Positions 22,301-33,696 are shown, counted from the stretch's first letter. The stretch: 64,000 bases of DNA from Candidula unifasciata (GCA_905116865.2 CAJHNH020005011.1:249727-313726), one strand, 5' to 3'. Notes: a model not told the origin generated them from the letters alone. Translations and numbers: made by a program.

Positions 22301-25300
22301 CAGAACACATCAGCTCAACAAGATACTACCAGAACACATCAGCTCAACAAGATACTACCAGAACACATCAGTTCAACAACAAGCTATTACCAGAACATAT
22401 CAGCTTAACAACAAGATATTACCAGAACACATCAGCTCAACAACAAGATACTACCAGAACACATCAGCTCAACAAGATACTACCAGAACACATCAGCTCA
22501 ACAACAAGATACTACCAAAACATATCAGCTCAACAACAAGATACTACCATAACATATCAGCTCAACAACAAGATACTACCAGAACATATCAGCTCAACAA
22601 CAATACACTACCAGAACATATCACCTCAACAACAATATACTACCAGAACACATCAGCTCAACAACAAGATACTACCAGAACACATCAGCTCAACAACAAG
22701 GTACTACCAGAACACATCAGCTCAACAACAATATACTACCAGAACACATCAGCTCAACAACAAGATACTACCAGAACATATCAGCTCAACAACAAGATAC
22801 TACCAGAACACATCAGCTCAACAACAAGATACTACCAGAACACATCACCTCAACAACAATATACTACCAGAACATATCAGCTCAACAACAAGACACTACC
22901 AGAACACATCAGCTCAACAACAAGATACTACCAGAACATATCAGCTCAACAACAAGATACTACCAGAACACGTCAGCTCAACAACAAGATACTACCAGAA
23001 CATATCACCTCAACAACAATATACTACCAGAACACATCAGCTCAACAACAAGATACTACCAGAACACATCAGCTCAACAAAAAGATACTACCAGAACACA
23101 TCAGCTCAACAAGATACTACCAGAACACATCAGCTCAACAAGATACTACCAGAACATATCAGCTCAACAACAAGATACTACCAGAACATATCAGCTCAAC
23201 AACAACATACTACCAGAACACATCAGCTCAACAACAAGATACTACCAGAACATATCAGCTCAACAACAAGATACTACCAGAACATAGCTCAACAACAAGA
23301 TACTACCAGAACATAGCTTAACAACAAGATACTACCAGAACATAGCTCAACAACAAGATACTACCAGAACATATCAGCTCAACAACAAGATACTACCAGA
23401 ACATAGCTCAACAACAAGATACTACCAGAACACATCAGCTCAACAACAAGATACTACCAGAACATATCAGCTCAACAACAAGATACTACCAGAACATATC
23501 AGCTCAACAACAAGACACTACCAGAACATATCAGCTCAACAACAAGACACTACCAGAACACATCAGCTCAACAAGATACTACCAGAACATATCAGCTCAA
23601 CAACAAGATACTACCAGAACACATCAGCTCAACAACAAGATACTACCAGAACATATCAGCTCAACAACAATATACTACCAGAACATATCAGCTCAACAAC
23701 AAGATACTACCAGAACATATCAGCTCAACAACAAGACACTACCAGAACATATCAGCTCAACAACAAGACACTACCAGAACATATCAGCTCAACAACAAGA
23801 CACTACCATAACATATCACCTCAACAACAATATACTGCCAGAACACATCAGCTCAACAACAAGATACTACCAGAACACATCAGCTTAACAACAAGGTACT
23901 ACCAGAACACATCAGCTCAACAACAATATACTACCAGAACACATCAGCTCAACAACAAAATACTACCAGAACATATCAGCTCAACAACAAGATACTACCA
24001 GAACACATCAGCTCAACAACAAGATACTACCAGAACACATCACCTCAACAACAATATACTACCAGAACATATCAGCTCAACAACAAGATACTACCAGAAC
24101 ATATCAGCTCAACAACAAGATACTACCAGAACACGTCAGCTCAACAACAAGATACTACCAGAACATATCACCTCAACAACAATATACTACCAGAACATAG
24201 CTTAACAACAAGGTACTACCAGAACACATCAGCTCAACAACAATATACTACCAGAACACATCAGCTCAACAACAAAATACTACCAGAACATATCAGCTCA
24301 ACAACAAGATACTACCAGAACACATCAGCTCAACAACAAGATACTACCAGAACACATCACCTCAACAACAATATACTACCAGAACATATCAGCTCAACAA
24401 CAAGATACTACCAGAACATATCACCTCAACAACAATATACTACCAGAACATAGCTTAACAACAAGGTACTACCAGAACACATCAGCTCAACAACAATATA
24501 CTACCAGAACACATCAGCTCAACAACAAAATACTACCAGAACATATCAGCTCAACAACAAGATACTACCAGAACACATCAGCTCAACAACAAGATACTAC
24601 CAGAACACATCACCTCAACAACAATATACTACCAGAACATATCAGCTCAACAACAAGATACTACCAGAACATATCAGCTCAACAACAAGATACTACCAGA
24701 ACACGTCAGCTCAACAACAAGATACTACCAGAACATATCACCTCAACAACAATATACTACCAGAACATAGCTTAACAACAAGATACTACCAGAACATAGC
24801 TCAACAACAAGATACTACCAGAACATATCAGCTCAACAACAAGATACTACCAGAACATAGCTCAACAACAAGATACTACCAGAACACATCAGCTCAACAA
24901 CAAGATACTACCAGAACATATCAGCTCAACAACAAGATACTACTAGAACATATCAGCTCAACAACAAGACACTACCAGAACACATCAGCTCAACAAGATA
25001 CTACCAGAACATAGCTTAACAACAAGATACTACCAGAACATAGCTCAACAACAAGATACTACCAGAACATATCAGCTCAACAACAAGATACTACCAGAAC
25101 ATAGCTCAACAACAAGATACTACCAGAACACATCAGCTCAACAACAAGATACTACCAGAACATATCAGCTCAACAACAAGATACTACCAGAACATATCAG
25201 CTCAACAACAAGATACTACTAGAACATATCAGCTCAACAACAAGACACTACCAGAACACATCAGCTCAACAAGATACTACCAGAACATAGCTTAACAACA

Positions 25301-26052
25301 AGATACTACCAGAACATAGCTCAACAACAAGATACTACCAGAACATATCAGCTCAACAACAAGATACTACCAGAACATAGCTCAACAACAAGATACTACC
25401 AGAACATAGCTTAACAACAAGATACTACCAGAACATAGCTCAACAACAAGATACTACCAGAACATATCAGCTCAACAACAAGATACTACCAGAACATAGC
25501 TCAACAACAAGATACTACCAGAACACATCAGCTCAACAACAAGATACTACCAGAACATATCAGCTCAACAACAAGATACTACCAGAACATATAAGCTCAA
25601 CAACAAGACACTACCAGAACATATCAGCTCAACAACAAGACACTACCAGAACACATCAGCTCAACAAGATACTACCAGAACATATCAGCTCAACAACAAG
25701 ATACTACCAGAACACATCAGCTCAACAACAAGATACTACCAGAACATATCAGCTCAACAACAATATACTACCAGAACATATCAGCTCAACAACAAGATAC
25801 TACCAGAACATATCAGCTCAACAACAAGACACTACCAGAACATATCAGCTCAACAACAAGACACTACCAGAACATATCAGCTCAACAACAAGATACTACC
25901 AGAACATATCAGCTCAACAACAAGACACTACCAGAACATATCAGCTCATCAACAAGACACTACCAGAACATATCAGCTCAACAACAAGACACTACCAGAA
26001 CATATCAGCTCAACAACAAGATACTACCAGAAGACATCAGCTGAACAACAAG
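19336..26052. repeat. 32-bp satellite-like array, 6.7 kb, about 210 copies
   Basis: The largest array: a 32-bp unit with core CTCAACAACAAGATACTACC followed by AGAACACATCAG. Variants are GATACT/GACACT/TATACT, ACAC/ATAT, CAGCTC/CACCTC, a 29-bp form lacking one AAC, and a 27-bp form with CATAGCTC. Variant order repeats: the marker AACATAGCTTAAC occurs at 24764, 25008 and 25284 (244 and 276 bp apart), and AACATAGCTTAACAACAAGG at 24194 and 24447 (253 bp). The 27-bp form appears only from about 23280 to 25510. The array ends 1 kb from the 3' side of the Twist exon. Confidence 0.97.
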
Positions 26053-27036
26053 ATCTGGCTAGAGGATTACTGCAAGTCTGTGTGAAGTTAGTTGCAAATC
26101 TTGTGCTGGTCAATTTATACCAGCCCCGGCGTTTGTTGGATTTTTGTGGTTTGTTATAGCAATTTTACCCCAAATAGTTTGTAATTTTACTGAAAGGTCG
26201 GTGTCCATACTGTTGTGATAATCAGAGCAAAAAAGTATGCATAGAACTGCATGACACTTAGAACCCTGATGTGATGTAATTATGAAACTGAGTTCATAAG
26301 CCGCAAGCCACAGCCACTGACTAGACCATGAGAAGAGGACTCGGCAAGTGATTCCCCCCCCCCCCCCCCCCCATCAATGGAAGCCTGTACCTGACCCCGC
26401 TTCCTCTCTATACAACTGTTTATGATTCTTTGGACTCTACAGCAACAGCTTTATAGAGCGAGGTAGCTTATTCCACCCACACTAGCCGCCTCTTACGACA
26501 CATTTGGTTAGTGACAGTATTGTCATTAGTAATTCCGGTAACACATAAGCTGCTTGAACTGAATTAAATAAACACAGATTCCAGAACTGTCAAACTAAAT
26601 TATCAACTCAAACATTAACATTATAAATCTCATGACTTGAACAAGACACAATTAACTGGTCGTCAGTTTCAATGACCACTGATCACTGGCGTCACGAGGG
26701 TTAAAGAGACTGAAATGGCTGGGGTATATAGAACAGGCAAACTACGAACACGAAAGAGACAGCGAAGAGATAATACCTAGACAGATCTCTAAACACTTGG
26801 AGTCACCATCTTGAAAGAGAGGACCAATCATAGAGAAATAACAGGAGTGGATCGTATCTGCAGCAATGAATCTCAAAGGTTGGGAATGCTGAAATTAAAG
26901 GAACAATGATTGTAGGCACATATAGAGAGCCTACTTAGGAAAGAGACAGAGCACGTGTGAGACTAGCCTCAGTGAAGTGATGTCAGTTATTGATTCATTG
27001 TTTATTCTAGAGAAACGCATGCACATTTCTATTGCA
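26053..27036. other. Region downstream (3') of the Twist coding exon
   Basis: About 1 kb of mostly single-copy sequence. On the minus strand this should be the start of the intron that follows the Twist stop codon. A poly-C run lies at 26346-26372 and a TATA-like GGTATATAGAAC at about 26722-26733. A second, non-coding Twist exon could not be delimited. Confidence 0.5.
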
Positions 27037-27042
27037 ACTTAC
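27037..27042 (-). promoter_or_regulatory. 5' splice donor after the Twist stop codon
   Basis: Read on minus, TATCTG is followed by GTAAGT, a full-consensus donor, 14 bases beyond the TGA stop (27059-27057). This places an intron in the 3' untranslated region, as in vertebrate Twist genes. Confidence 0.75.
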
Positions 27043-27056
27043 CAGATAAGGACCAG

Positions 27057-27863
27057 TCAGTGTCTGAGTGTCGACCACGCCCCCTCCATCCTCCACACGC
27101 TGAAGGCATAACTCAGCCTCTCCGTGGCCAGATAACTACAGCTGGTGGCCAGTTTGTGGTCAGCCTGGTCACTTCTCAGCACCTGGTACAGGAAGTCTAT
27201 GTACCTGGAGGCCAGCTTCAGAGTTTGAATCTTACTAAGTTTATCCGAAGGCAACGTGGGAATGATTTTTCTAAGCTGTGCGAAAGCTTCGTTTAGTGAC
27301 TGAGTTCTCTGCCTTTCTCGGACATTAGCCAATACTCGTTGGTTGTGAAGGTCTTCCATAGATTGTGACTGCCTTTTCGCCCTTTTCCGATTTCCTGCGC
27401 AAGAGTGCTTGCCGTCTGAAGGATGGAGCAGACAGCGAGGATCGCTAGAAGATCCGTCAGACTGCTCAAAGTATGAATCGGAAAACCTGGAGCAATCCAA
27501 GCCGCTGTGTTCTGTCTGCGAGTCTTCTTCAGTGACAGAGACTTGGCGTTTTCGTGAAAATCTCCTGCTCGATATGTCTGAGAACACACTGGAGTTATGG
27601 CTCAGTTCTGACCCAACGGTCTCCGCGGTTTGGCGAAAAGGGCGATCTTTAATCTGATTGCTCGGGGAAGATGTGTGATTGTCTGTGGGCAGATCTAAGC
27701 TACTGCTATCTTTAGAGGGCAACTGTGTCGTGGTTGTAGACGCGAGGATGTTGGCAGGAGATAGAGCTGTGGACTCTTGTGAACTGACGATGTCACTGCT
27801 GTTGTCGCTGTTGTTATTGATGTTGCCACTAATGATGTCCCCTGATTGCTGTTCAGACGCCAT
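27057..27863 (-). CDS. twist: Twist-family bHLH transcription factor
   Basis: A 268-residue protein that binds E-boxes (CANNTG) as a bHLH dimer in the nucleus and controls mesoderm and related programmes in animals. A Ser/Thr/Asn-rich, probably disordered N-terminal half (1-155) is followed by a basic nuclear-localisation stretch RKRAKR (159-164). The bHLH spans about 175-229: basic region [15 protein letters not shown] with E183 and R186 in the DNA-contact positions, helix 1, loop PTLPSDK, helix 2 [19 protein letters not shown]. The Twist-specific WR motif [15 protein letters not shown] (249-263) is intact near the C-terminus, separating it from Hand, Paraxis and Scleraxis. ATG at 27863-27861 has a strong context (AAG before, G after) and is the first in-frame ATG after an upstream in-frame TAA; an eight-codon extension would need a TTG start. 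No frameshift is seen. Only one exon carries coding sequence, so the gene looks functional. Confidence 0.95.
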   Translation of the reverse strand: MASEQQSGDIISGNINNNSDNSSDIVSSQESTALSPANILASTTTTQLPSKDSSSLDLPTDNHTSSPSNQIKDRPFRQTAETVGSELSHNSSVFSDISSRRFSRKRQVSVTEEDSQTEHSGLDCSRFSDSYFEQSDGSSSDPRCLLHPSDGKHSCAGNRKRAKRQSQSMEDLHNQRVLANVRERQRTQSLNEAFAQLRKIIPTLPSDKLSKIQTLKLASRYIDFLYQVLRSDQADHKLATSCSYLATERLSYAFSVWRMEGAWSTLRH

Positions 27864-27871
27864 CTTAGCAC

Positions 27872-27897
27872 CTGGTTTGGGAGACAAAAATTAGAAC
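27872..27897 (-). promoter_or_regulatory. 3' splice acceptor upstream of the Twist ATG
   Basis: Read on minus, TTCTAAT (branch-point-like), TTTTGTCTCCC (pyrimidine tract) and CCAG end eight bases before the ATG. This suggests that a 5'-untranslated exon lies further upstream and that the 829-base coding exon runs from 27871 to 27043. It may instead be a chance match, with the promoter directly upstream. Confidence 0.55.
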
Positions 27898-29105
27898 ATG
27901 GCAACGAATGTTTAAGGAAAGCACATCAGTCGCTAGAACATCACATGTTTATGGTGCAAGGAAAACAAATTACATCAAACAACAGTTGTTTGTTTACTTC
28001 TGTTACTTAAAATGGCGCCAATTGTATCTCCACCTGTCATTAACTCCTTATGGAATATAATATGATCCCACTCCCGTGTGGTGTACGCTCTTATATTGAC
28101 ATCCCTTTTTTGGGTGCACATTTTTTTTTTGAAGCCCTACCCTAGCTCCTGTCGGGGGGGGGGGGGGGGCGCAATATAGCCAGGCCATAAATATGGTCTA
28201 ATGGCTGAACGCGGTTTCTGCGACCTCTCCACGGGGGATCCTCATCCAAATCGTGGCACTTTGTGTGTCATCGGGTGTTTATCGCTTGTGTGATGTCCTG
28301 GTGGGGTAAAAGAAGATATACGAGGGGTAGGGGATGGTGTATGGAAGGAGGCTAGAATACTTAGAGAAAGATATATGAAATATACGTGTCTAATGGACAT
28401 GTTTATTTACCTAAATATATGTGTCTTATGAACGTGTTCATTTACCAAAAACAAAATCGTAATAAACAAATCTGAGTAGCAATAATTACTTCCTATACAT
28501 AGCAGCTGTACCTGGTACACGTTTGCTTTAGCATACGTTCGCTCTGGTACACGTTTGCTTTAGTATACGTTCAGCTTGGCACGAGTCCTGTATAGACATG
28601 GACAATTTTGCTTTATGTCCTTTGTTTAGAGCACGACCCCAGTGCTAGAACTTGTATGAGTCAAAATTAGTCATGACACCGAGCGCTGTCTTGTTGACCT
28701 CTGAAGGAAAAGCCATGGTTAGATATCCATGACTTTGCAGTGAATGTTCACCCCAAGAAAGCCAGACAGTCTCACACAGTTCCCAATTGTCCTTGCCAGT
28801 TGGTGGAAGCAAAAGTACAAGACATCTGCTTTTTGTTTACAAATAACACTAATACAAGAGAGTTAAAGATTGTCCTTCGCCTTCATAAAGGTCTTGAGCA
28901 GAGTAAGGCAAGCTGTCATGGTGGGCGTGTTTGCCTATCTCCAAACTGATTGGAAAGATCTTGAACTTGTAAAGAAAATATACTGGAAACATCCTAATGT
29001 TGAAAACAAAAACAAACACTGAACTAGGTCAACCCAACCAACCAAGAGAAGTGTAAGACAGGGATATGTAGAGCAGCCATACCACTTTTTCCCGCTACAG
29101 AAACA
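27898..29105. other. Upstream flank of Twist
   Basis: Mostly single-copy DNA 5' of the gene. Scattered E-boxes occur: CACATG at 27941-27946, CAGTTG/CAACTG at about 27984, and CACCTG/CAGGTG at 28032-28037. A poly-G run lies at 28155-28169. 28215-28310 is a dispersed repeat shared with 48250-48370. The 69-codon frame at 28740-28949 shows no domain. Confidence 0.5.
28215..28315 (+). repeat. Dispersed repeat D, plus copy
   Basis: Shares GGATCCTCATCC.AAT, GTGGCACTTTGTGT, CGGGTGTTTAT and TGTGATGT.CT.GTGGGGTAA with the reverse complement of 48250-48370. It is an unclassified interspersed repeat of at least 100 bp. Confidence 0.7.
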
Positions 29106-29109
29106 TTTG

Positions 29110-30275
29110 AAAGATCTGAGGGGAAATGACAGGGTAAATAAACATATGAGGGGAAATGTCAGGGGAAATAAACATGTGAGGGGAAATGTCAGCGGAAATC
29201 AACATGTGAGAGGGAAATTTCTGGGGAAATAAACATGTGAGGAGGAAATGTCAGGGGAAAATAAACATGTGAGAGGGAAATGTCAGGGTAAATAAACATG
29301 TGATCGGGAAATGTCAGGGGAAATAAACATGTGAGGGGAAATGTCAGGGGAAATAAAGTTGAGAGAGGGAATGTCAGGGAAAAAAAAGATGTCTGGGGAA
29401 ATAAACATGTGAGAAGGAAATGTCCGGGGAAATAAAGATGTGAGGGGAAATGTCAAGGGAAATAAAGATGTGAGGGGGAAATGTCAAGGAAAATAAAGAT
29501 GTGAGAAGGAAATGACCGGGGGAAAAAAAGATGTGAGGGGAAATGTCAAGGGAAATAAAGATGTGAGGGGAAATGTCAAGGGAAATAAAGATGTGAGGGG
29601 AAATGTCCGGGGAAATAAAGATGTGAGGGGAAATGTCAGGGGAAATAAAGATGTGAGGAGGAAATGTCAAGGAAAATAAATATGTGAGGAGGAAATGACC
29701 GGGGGAAAAAAGATGTGAGGGGAAATGTCAAGGGAAATAAAGATGTGAGGGGAAATGTCAAGGGAAAAAAAGATGTGAGGGGAAATGTCTTGGGAAATAA
29801 AGATGTGAGGGGAAATGTCTTGGGAAATAAAGATGTGAGGGGAAATGTCTTGGGAAATAAAGATGTGAGGGGAAATGTCTTGGGAAATAAAAATGTGAGG
29901 GGAAATGTCATGGGAAATAAAGATGTGAGGGGAAATGTCAAGGGGAAAAAAGATGTGAGGGGAAATGTTTTGGGAAATAAAGATGTGAGGGGAAATGTCT
30001 TGGGAAATAAAGATGTGAGGGGAAATGTCTTGGGAAATAAAGATGTGAGGGTAAATGTCTTGGGAGATAAAGATGTGAGGGGAAATGTCATGGGAAATAA
30101 AGATGTGAGGGGAAATGTCAAGGGAAAAAAAAAGATGTGAGGGGAAATGTCTTGGGAAATAAAGATGTGAGGGGAAATGTCTTGGGAAATAAAGATGTGA
30201 GGGGAAATGTCTTGGGAAATAAAGATGTGAGGGGAAATGTCTTGGGAAATAAAGATGTGAGGGGAAATGTCTTGG
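29110..30275. repeat. 30-bp minisatellite, about 39 copies
   Basis: Unit AAATAAAGATGTGAGGGGAA followed by ATGTCTTGGG. Left-hand units (29110-29350) carry CATGTG where right-hand units carry GATGTG, and AGGGG changes to CTTGGG towards the right. Ten codons per unit with few stops produce frames of 80-220 codons on both strands that are not genes. Confidence 0.95.
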
Positions 30276-30333
30276 AGAAAACATTGACATTAGAAGATAT
30301 GAGGATGAAACGCTGATCATGAGCTACCATTTG

Positions 30334-30925
30334 AGTGGATGTGGTAAGCAATGGTAGACAGTGAGCCACTTTCCTTGTAGTTCAATGGTAAGTAATGGTA
30401 GACAGTGAGCCACTTTCCTTGTAGTTCAATGGTAAGTAATGGTAGACAGTGAGCCACTTTCCTTGTAGTTCAATGGTAAGTAATGGTAGACAGTGAGCCA
30501 CTTTCCTTGTAGTTCAATGGTAAGTAATGGTAGACAGTGAGCCACTTTCCTTGTAGTTCAATGGTAAGTAATGGTAGACAGTGAGCCACTTTCCTTGTAG
30601 TTCAATGGTAAGTAATGGTAGACAGTGAGCCACTTTCCTTGTAGTTCAATGGTAAGTAATGGTAGACAGTGAGCCACTTTCCTTGTAGTTCAATGGTAAG
30701 TAATGGTAGACAGTGAGCCACTTTCCTTGTAGCTCAATAGTAAGTAATGGTAGACAGTGAGCCACTTTCCTTGTAGCTCAATGGTAAGCAATGGTAGACA
30801 GTGAGCCACTTTCCTTGTAGCTCAATGTTAAGCAATGGTAGACAGTGAGCCACTTTCCTTGTAGCTCAAAGGTAAGTAATGGTAGACAGTGAGCCACTTC
30901 CTTGTAGCTCAATGGTGGGTAACCA
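30334..30925. repeat. 44-bp minisatellite A, 13 copies
   Basis: Unit containing GTAATGGTAGACAGTGAGCC and CCTTGTAG(T/C)TCAATGGTAA. Nine nearly identical copies are followed by four with CTCAAT, so homogenisation is strongest on the left. Confidence 0.95.
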
Positions 30926-31400
30926 GAGCAGACCAGGCCCTTAGCCCAGGCCAGCAACTGGTCTAGGAGGGAAGCTCTGACAGGCGGACAGATAGAGCAC
31001 TGCTCTTCTGATCTGGCACCTTCTGCAGCCTGCCTCGTTCCAAACGTACTGGTGTTATCTTTTTTTGGAGTAAACAATGCAGGCCGAGAGGGATCATGCT
31101 GTATGGGCTTCATATGGTCTCTATAATACTGAGCAGGTTTTGTGCCACGGAGAGGACTAAACACAAATGTTGAGAAACATGTTCCAGAAATCCCTTGCTA
31201 TAATTATGAAAGATTATTTTTAACGCGAGAGGGTCTTGCTAGTCACAGTAGCTGTCGTCATGTGCTGTGAGTCCCATACCTATACATAGCGCAACACAAG
31301 ACTATCGTCTAATCAAGCTATCCAGGGCTGTTGCTTTCCTCAATGTGAAGTCAGACCATTGACAGCCACTTTATGAGGAATTATTCAAGCAAAAATGAGT
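30926..31400. other. Unique spacer with an uncertain minus frame
   Basis: A minus frame (31164 to about 30920) encodes about 80 non-repetitive residues (FSPLRGTKPAQYYRDHMKP, CSICPPVRASLLDQLLAW) and runs into the 44-bp array. It begins with GTG, has no recognisable domain, and could be part of a retroelement or a chance frame. Confidence 0.35.
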
Positions 31401-32290
31401 AGACTCAAATGAGGCAAATCCTGGATGGGTCGAGCTGAGGATGCCATCGAACATGTTTGTCGACTTACTGACATTATTTTTGAATTAAATGGATAATTAT
31501 GACTCCCTCTCCAAACATTAATTTTACGGTCCATATCACACTTGATGGAAGCTGTAGAGAGCAGATTCCTGGCATTGTTGACACTTTAGTCAGAACACTG
31601 ATTGACGAAAACGCAGATGAAGGTGATGCTATAGTTTAAGCAGATGGGTCAGTGATTCGGGGCAAGCGAAGTGCATGGGCCTTCACAGTAAGCTCAAGGG
31701 GAAAACCATCAAGGAGATGAATGGCGCCTTCGCTGTTACAACTAGCAGCCTTACAGTGGGAACTATGGCTGTAACAAGCGCTTTAGCATGGCTTGGTACT
31801 CAAAAGTTCACACACGTATGCATTCATAGTAACTTGATGAATATGCCCTGAAAAATCCAGGCTGGATTTATAAGGCAATTCATAAGCCCTTTACGAATAT
31901 CTGCCCTAACCTTTATCTTTGTGCCAGGTCATGAGGGTGTTCAAGGAAACGAACGTGCGGACTATATTGCTAACACTGCGGTTGCTATGGCTGGTCCAGT
32001 ACTGAACAGAAGTGATGTTATCAATGCCATGCGCTGCATTTATCATACCGAGGACAACGCCTAAGGACACGACTCCATATCTCTCTCTAGATTGATAAGA
32101 ATTGGGGTGCAGCCTAGACTGAAATAAACATTTCACTAAGGGAACAAGACATTTCGTTTACCAGTACAGAACAGACGCCATCAGTCGTTTGACACTTGTG
32201 GAGCTTTTGAGGAAGAGATCAGAGCACCTATGGACCTGTCCCCAGTGCTGTGATGATAATCCTTTCTAATCACGGATAACTAACTAATAA
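31400..32290 (+). mobile_element. Second copy of the I-clade-like LINE 3' end (RNase H part)
   Basis: Diverged homologue of 9250-10138. It retains CAGATGGGTCAGTGATTCGG (RNase H first aspartate block, DGSVIRGKRSAWAFT), GTGCCAGGTCATGAGGGTGT leading to GNERADYIA, and AGCACCTATGGACCTGTCCC, and ends in ATAACTAACTAATAAG, like the CTAA tail of the first copy. Frames are broken many times; both orientation and 3' end agree with copy one. The reverse transcriptase part is missing. Confidence 0.85.
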
Positions 32291-32409
32291 GAAGAAACTC
32301 CACAGAGAAGCATGTACAGCTGGAGTCTACCAATTATCAGTAGAAGTGATCCTCGTTCATAATTGTTTCGGCCCACAAGCTCCTAGACAATTTCAGAGAG
32401 TGGGCCCAC

Positions 32410-32494
32410 CTGAGTTCATGAAGCTCAGGCTTGATCTGCTCCTGCTGCACGTAGTACCGGATGTTCTCGGACAGGTACAAGACGAAAATGGTGA
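32410..32494 (-). CDS. Candidate host exon, unknown protein
   Basis: On minus, an 85-base block is flanked by a plausible acceptor (CTGTTGCATAG) and a donor (CTCAG then GTGGGC). It encodes roughly VTIFVLYLSENIRYYVQQ and EQIKPELHEL with strongly C/G-biased third positions, unlike the AT-rich surroundings. The start is hydrophobic, like the end of a membrane helix, followed by a polar amphipathic stretch. I do not recognise the family. It may be an internal exon of a membrane protein whose other exons lie elsewhere, or an exon fragment carried by a mobile element. Confidence 0.4.
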
Positions 32495-32689
32495 CTATGC
32501 AACAGGTAATGTGAGATTCGAAGTTTATTTATAGTCGCTGCGGTAGCATATTAGAACAGTCAGCACACGTGAACGACCAAGTGGCACGCTTAAGGTTGGT
32601 TTATCGAACATATGTTAGGCTTGTTGCAAATGGTAGAGGAACGCTGGTAGACAATTCGGACAAGATGGACTTTTAAGGAATACGACTTC

Positions 32690-33159
32690 TTTTCTACTAG
32701 ATACCCGGACCAACTCACCGAGGCCCGTACCCCACGATGTTCCGTTGTGTCCAAAGCCAGCTCAAGGCTCTCTCAGCAGCCTCGCCCATCTGTTTTAGTG
32801 CTCGTTTGCGCTCGTTCCTCTCAAGCCCAGTTGCTTAATCACATTGTACATGGAAGTTAAGACCAGACCTCTTGCGCCTACCTCGACAGCTAAGATTCTT
32901 ACTGTGTACGCTTCGTCTCTCCTCAGATCAACCGCGAGGTTACTGTATTTCTCGAGCTTATATGTATGACTTTCGTCCATTCACGACTCATACAGCACGG
33001 TCAGCTCAATCAGGATGAGCTGTTGTTTCTCCACAAAGTGTAGGACTATTTCGGGTCGTTGGTCGGTCTTCCGGATCAACTGTGGGTACTTTTTGTGACC
33101 AGGCAGGTCAACCGCCAGTAACCACTCCCTCGCACAGTTACATTGATGGAGCGTATGCG
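32690..33159 (-). mobile_element. Retroelement remnant with restriction-like endonuclease-type motif (3' part)
   Basis: Minus-strand reading gives DLPGHKKYPQLIRKTDQRPE followed by IVLHFVEKQQ and LILIELTVLYES, then HTYKLEKYSNLAVDLRRDEA and VEVGARGLVLTSMYN. The RPE-x13-E spacing resembles the K/R-PD-x(12-14)-E signature of the restriction-like endonuclease in early-branching non-LTR elements such as R2, with the aspartate replaced by glutamate here. One stop (after LYES) breaks the frame. The element continues on the far side of the inserted SINE at 33414-33600. Family assignment is an inference from the motif alone. Confidence 0.55.
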
Positions 33160-33173
33160 ACCTTGTTGAATTT
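33160..33173. repeat. Target-site duplication, left copy
   Basis: ACCTTGTTGAATTT, identical to 33400-33413, directly flanks the SINE. Confidence 0.9.
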
Positions 33174-33399
33174 GTTTGTTTGTTGCTTGTTTTAGTATCC
33201 AGAAACCATGAGTTATTAACCCTTAGGCTCGGTATTATGGATATCGCAACCTTTCGGCCCTGATTCCATTGTAAATACCGTAAATCTGGGAGAAAATGTG
33301 GCTTTCCTGCCTACACACGAGGTTGAACCCGGACCACAAGGAGTTCGTCACCCGGTCTCCGCGCAAACCGGTTTAGCCAACTACGCTATAGAGCCGGGC
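33174..33399 (-). mobile_element. tRNA-derived SINE inserted in the retroelement
   Basis: A 226-base insertion read on minus. It starts GCCCGGCTCTATAGCGTAGT, containing a box-A-like TAGCGTAGTTGGC, followed about 55 bases later by a box-B-like GGTCCGGGTTCAACC, and it ends in (AAAC)n (33174-33187). Exact 14-base duplications flank it. This head-body-simple-tail layout is typical of SINEs transcribed by RNA polymerase III and moved by LINE machinery. Confidence 0.85.
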
Positions 33400-33413
33400 A
33401 CCTTGTTGAATTT
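33400..33413. repeat. Target-site duplication, right copy
   Basis: Exact copy of 33160-33173. Removing the SINE and one copy rejoins the minus reading frame across the site. Confidence 0.9.
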
Positions 33414-33600
33414 ACCTTTATAAATCTGCCCAACCTTAAGGCAGCGCACGGGGACGACGGTAGGACTGGCCCTCGAACTGGCCCTCATCCTAACATGGTC
33501 CACAACGGCCGCTAACTCTTTCAATACCTTGTTGCGGCGCCAAGTATATCCTCTCTGACCTAGGGCTTTTCTGCACACGGACAGAGAGTGCTCGAGCAAG
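33414..33600 (-). mobile_element. Retroelement remnant (5' part before the SINE)
   Basis: The minus frame from 33599 encodes LEHSLSVCRKALGQRGYTWR, RNKVLKELAAVVDHVRMRAS and GQIYKGKFNKV, reaching the SINE target site in frame with the part beyond it. The upstream polymerase is not present; a 27-bp array begins about 100 bases away. Confidence 0.55.
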
Positions 33601-33696
33601 TTCCACTAACACTATCGTCTGGAACAACAGAAAGGTGCCAATCATCAAATGGTGAATAAACATAAATTTTTGTCATCCCCAGAAAAAGGAGAAATT

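Noticed and set aside
19336..26052. CRISPR-like array
   Set aside because: The 32-bp units are contiguous without unique spacers, and the context is eukaryotic with no cas-like genes.
27885..27887. TTG as the start of the Twist protein (276 residues)
   Set aside because: It would be a non-ATG start only six bases after an in-frame stop. The ATG at 27863 has a strong context and a likely splice acceptor lies between the two.
29110..30275. G-quadruplex array
   Set aside because: Each unit has one G4 and often a G3 run, but loops of 10 or more bases make stable quadruplexes unlikely.
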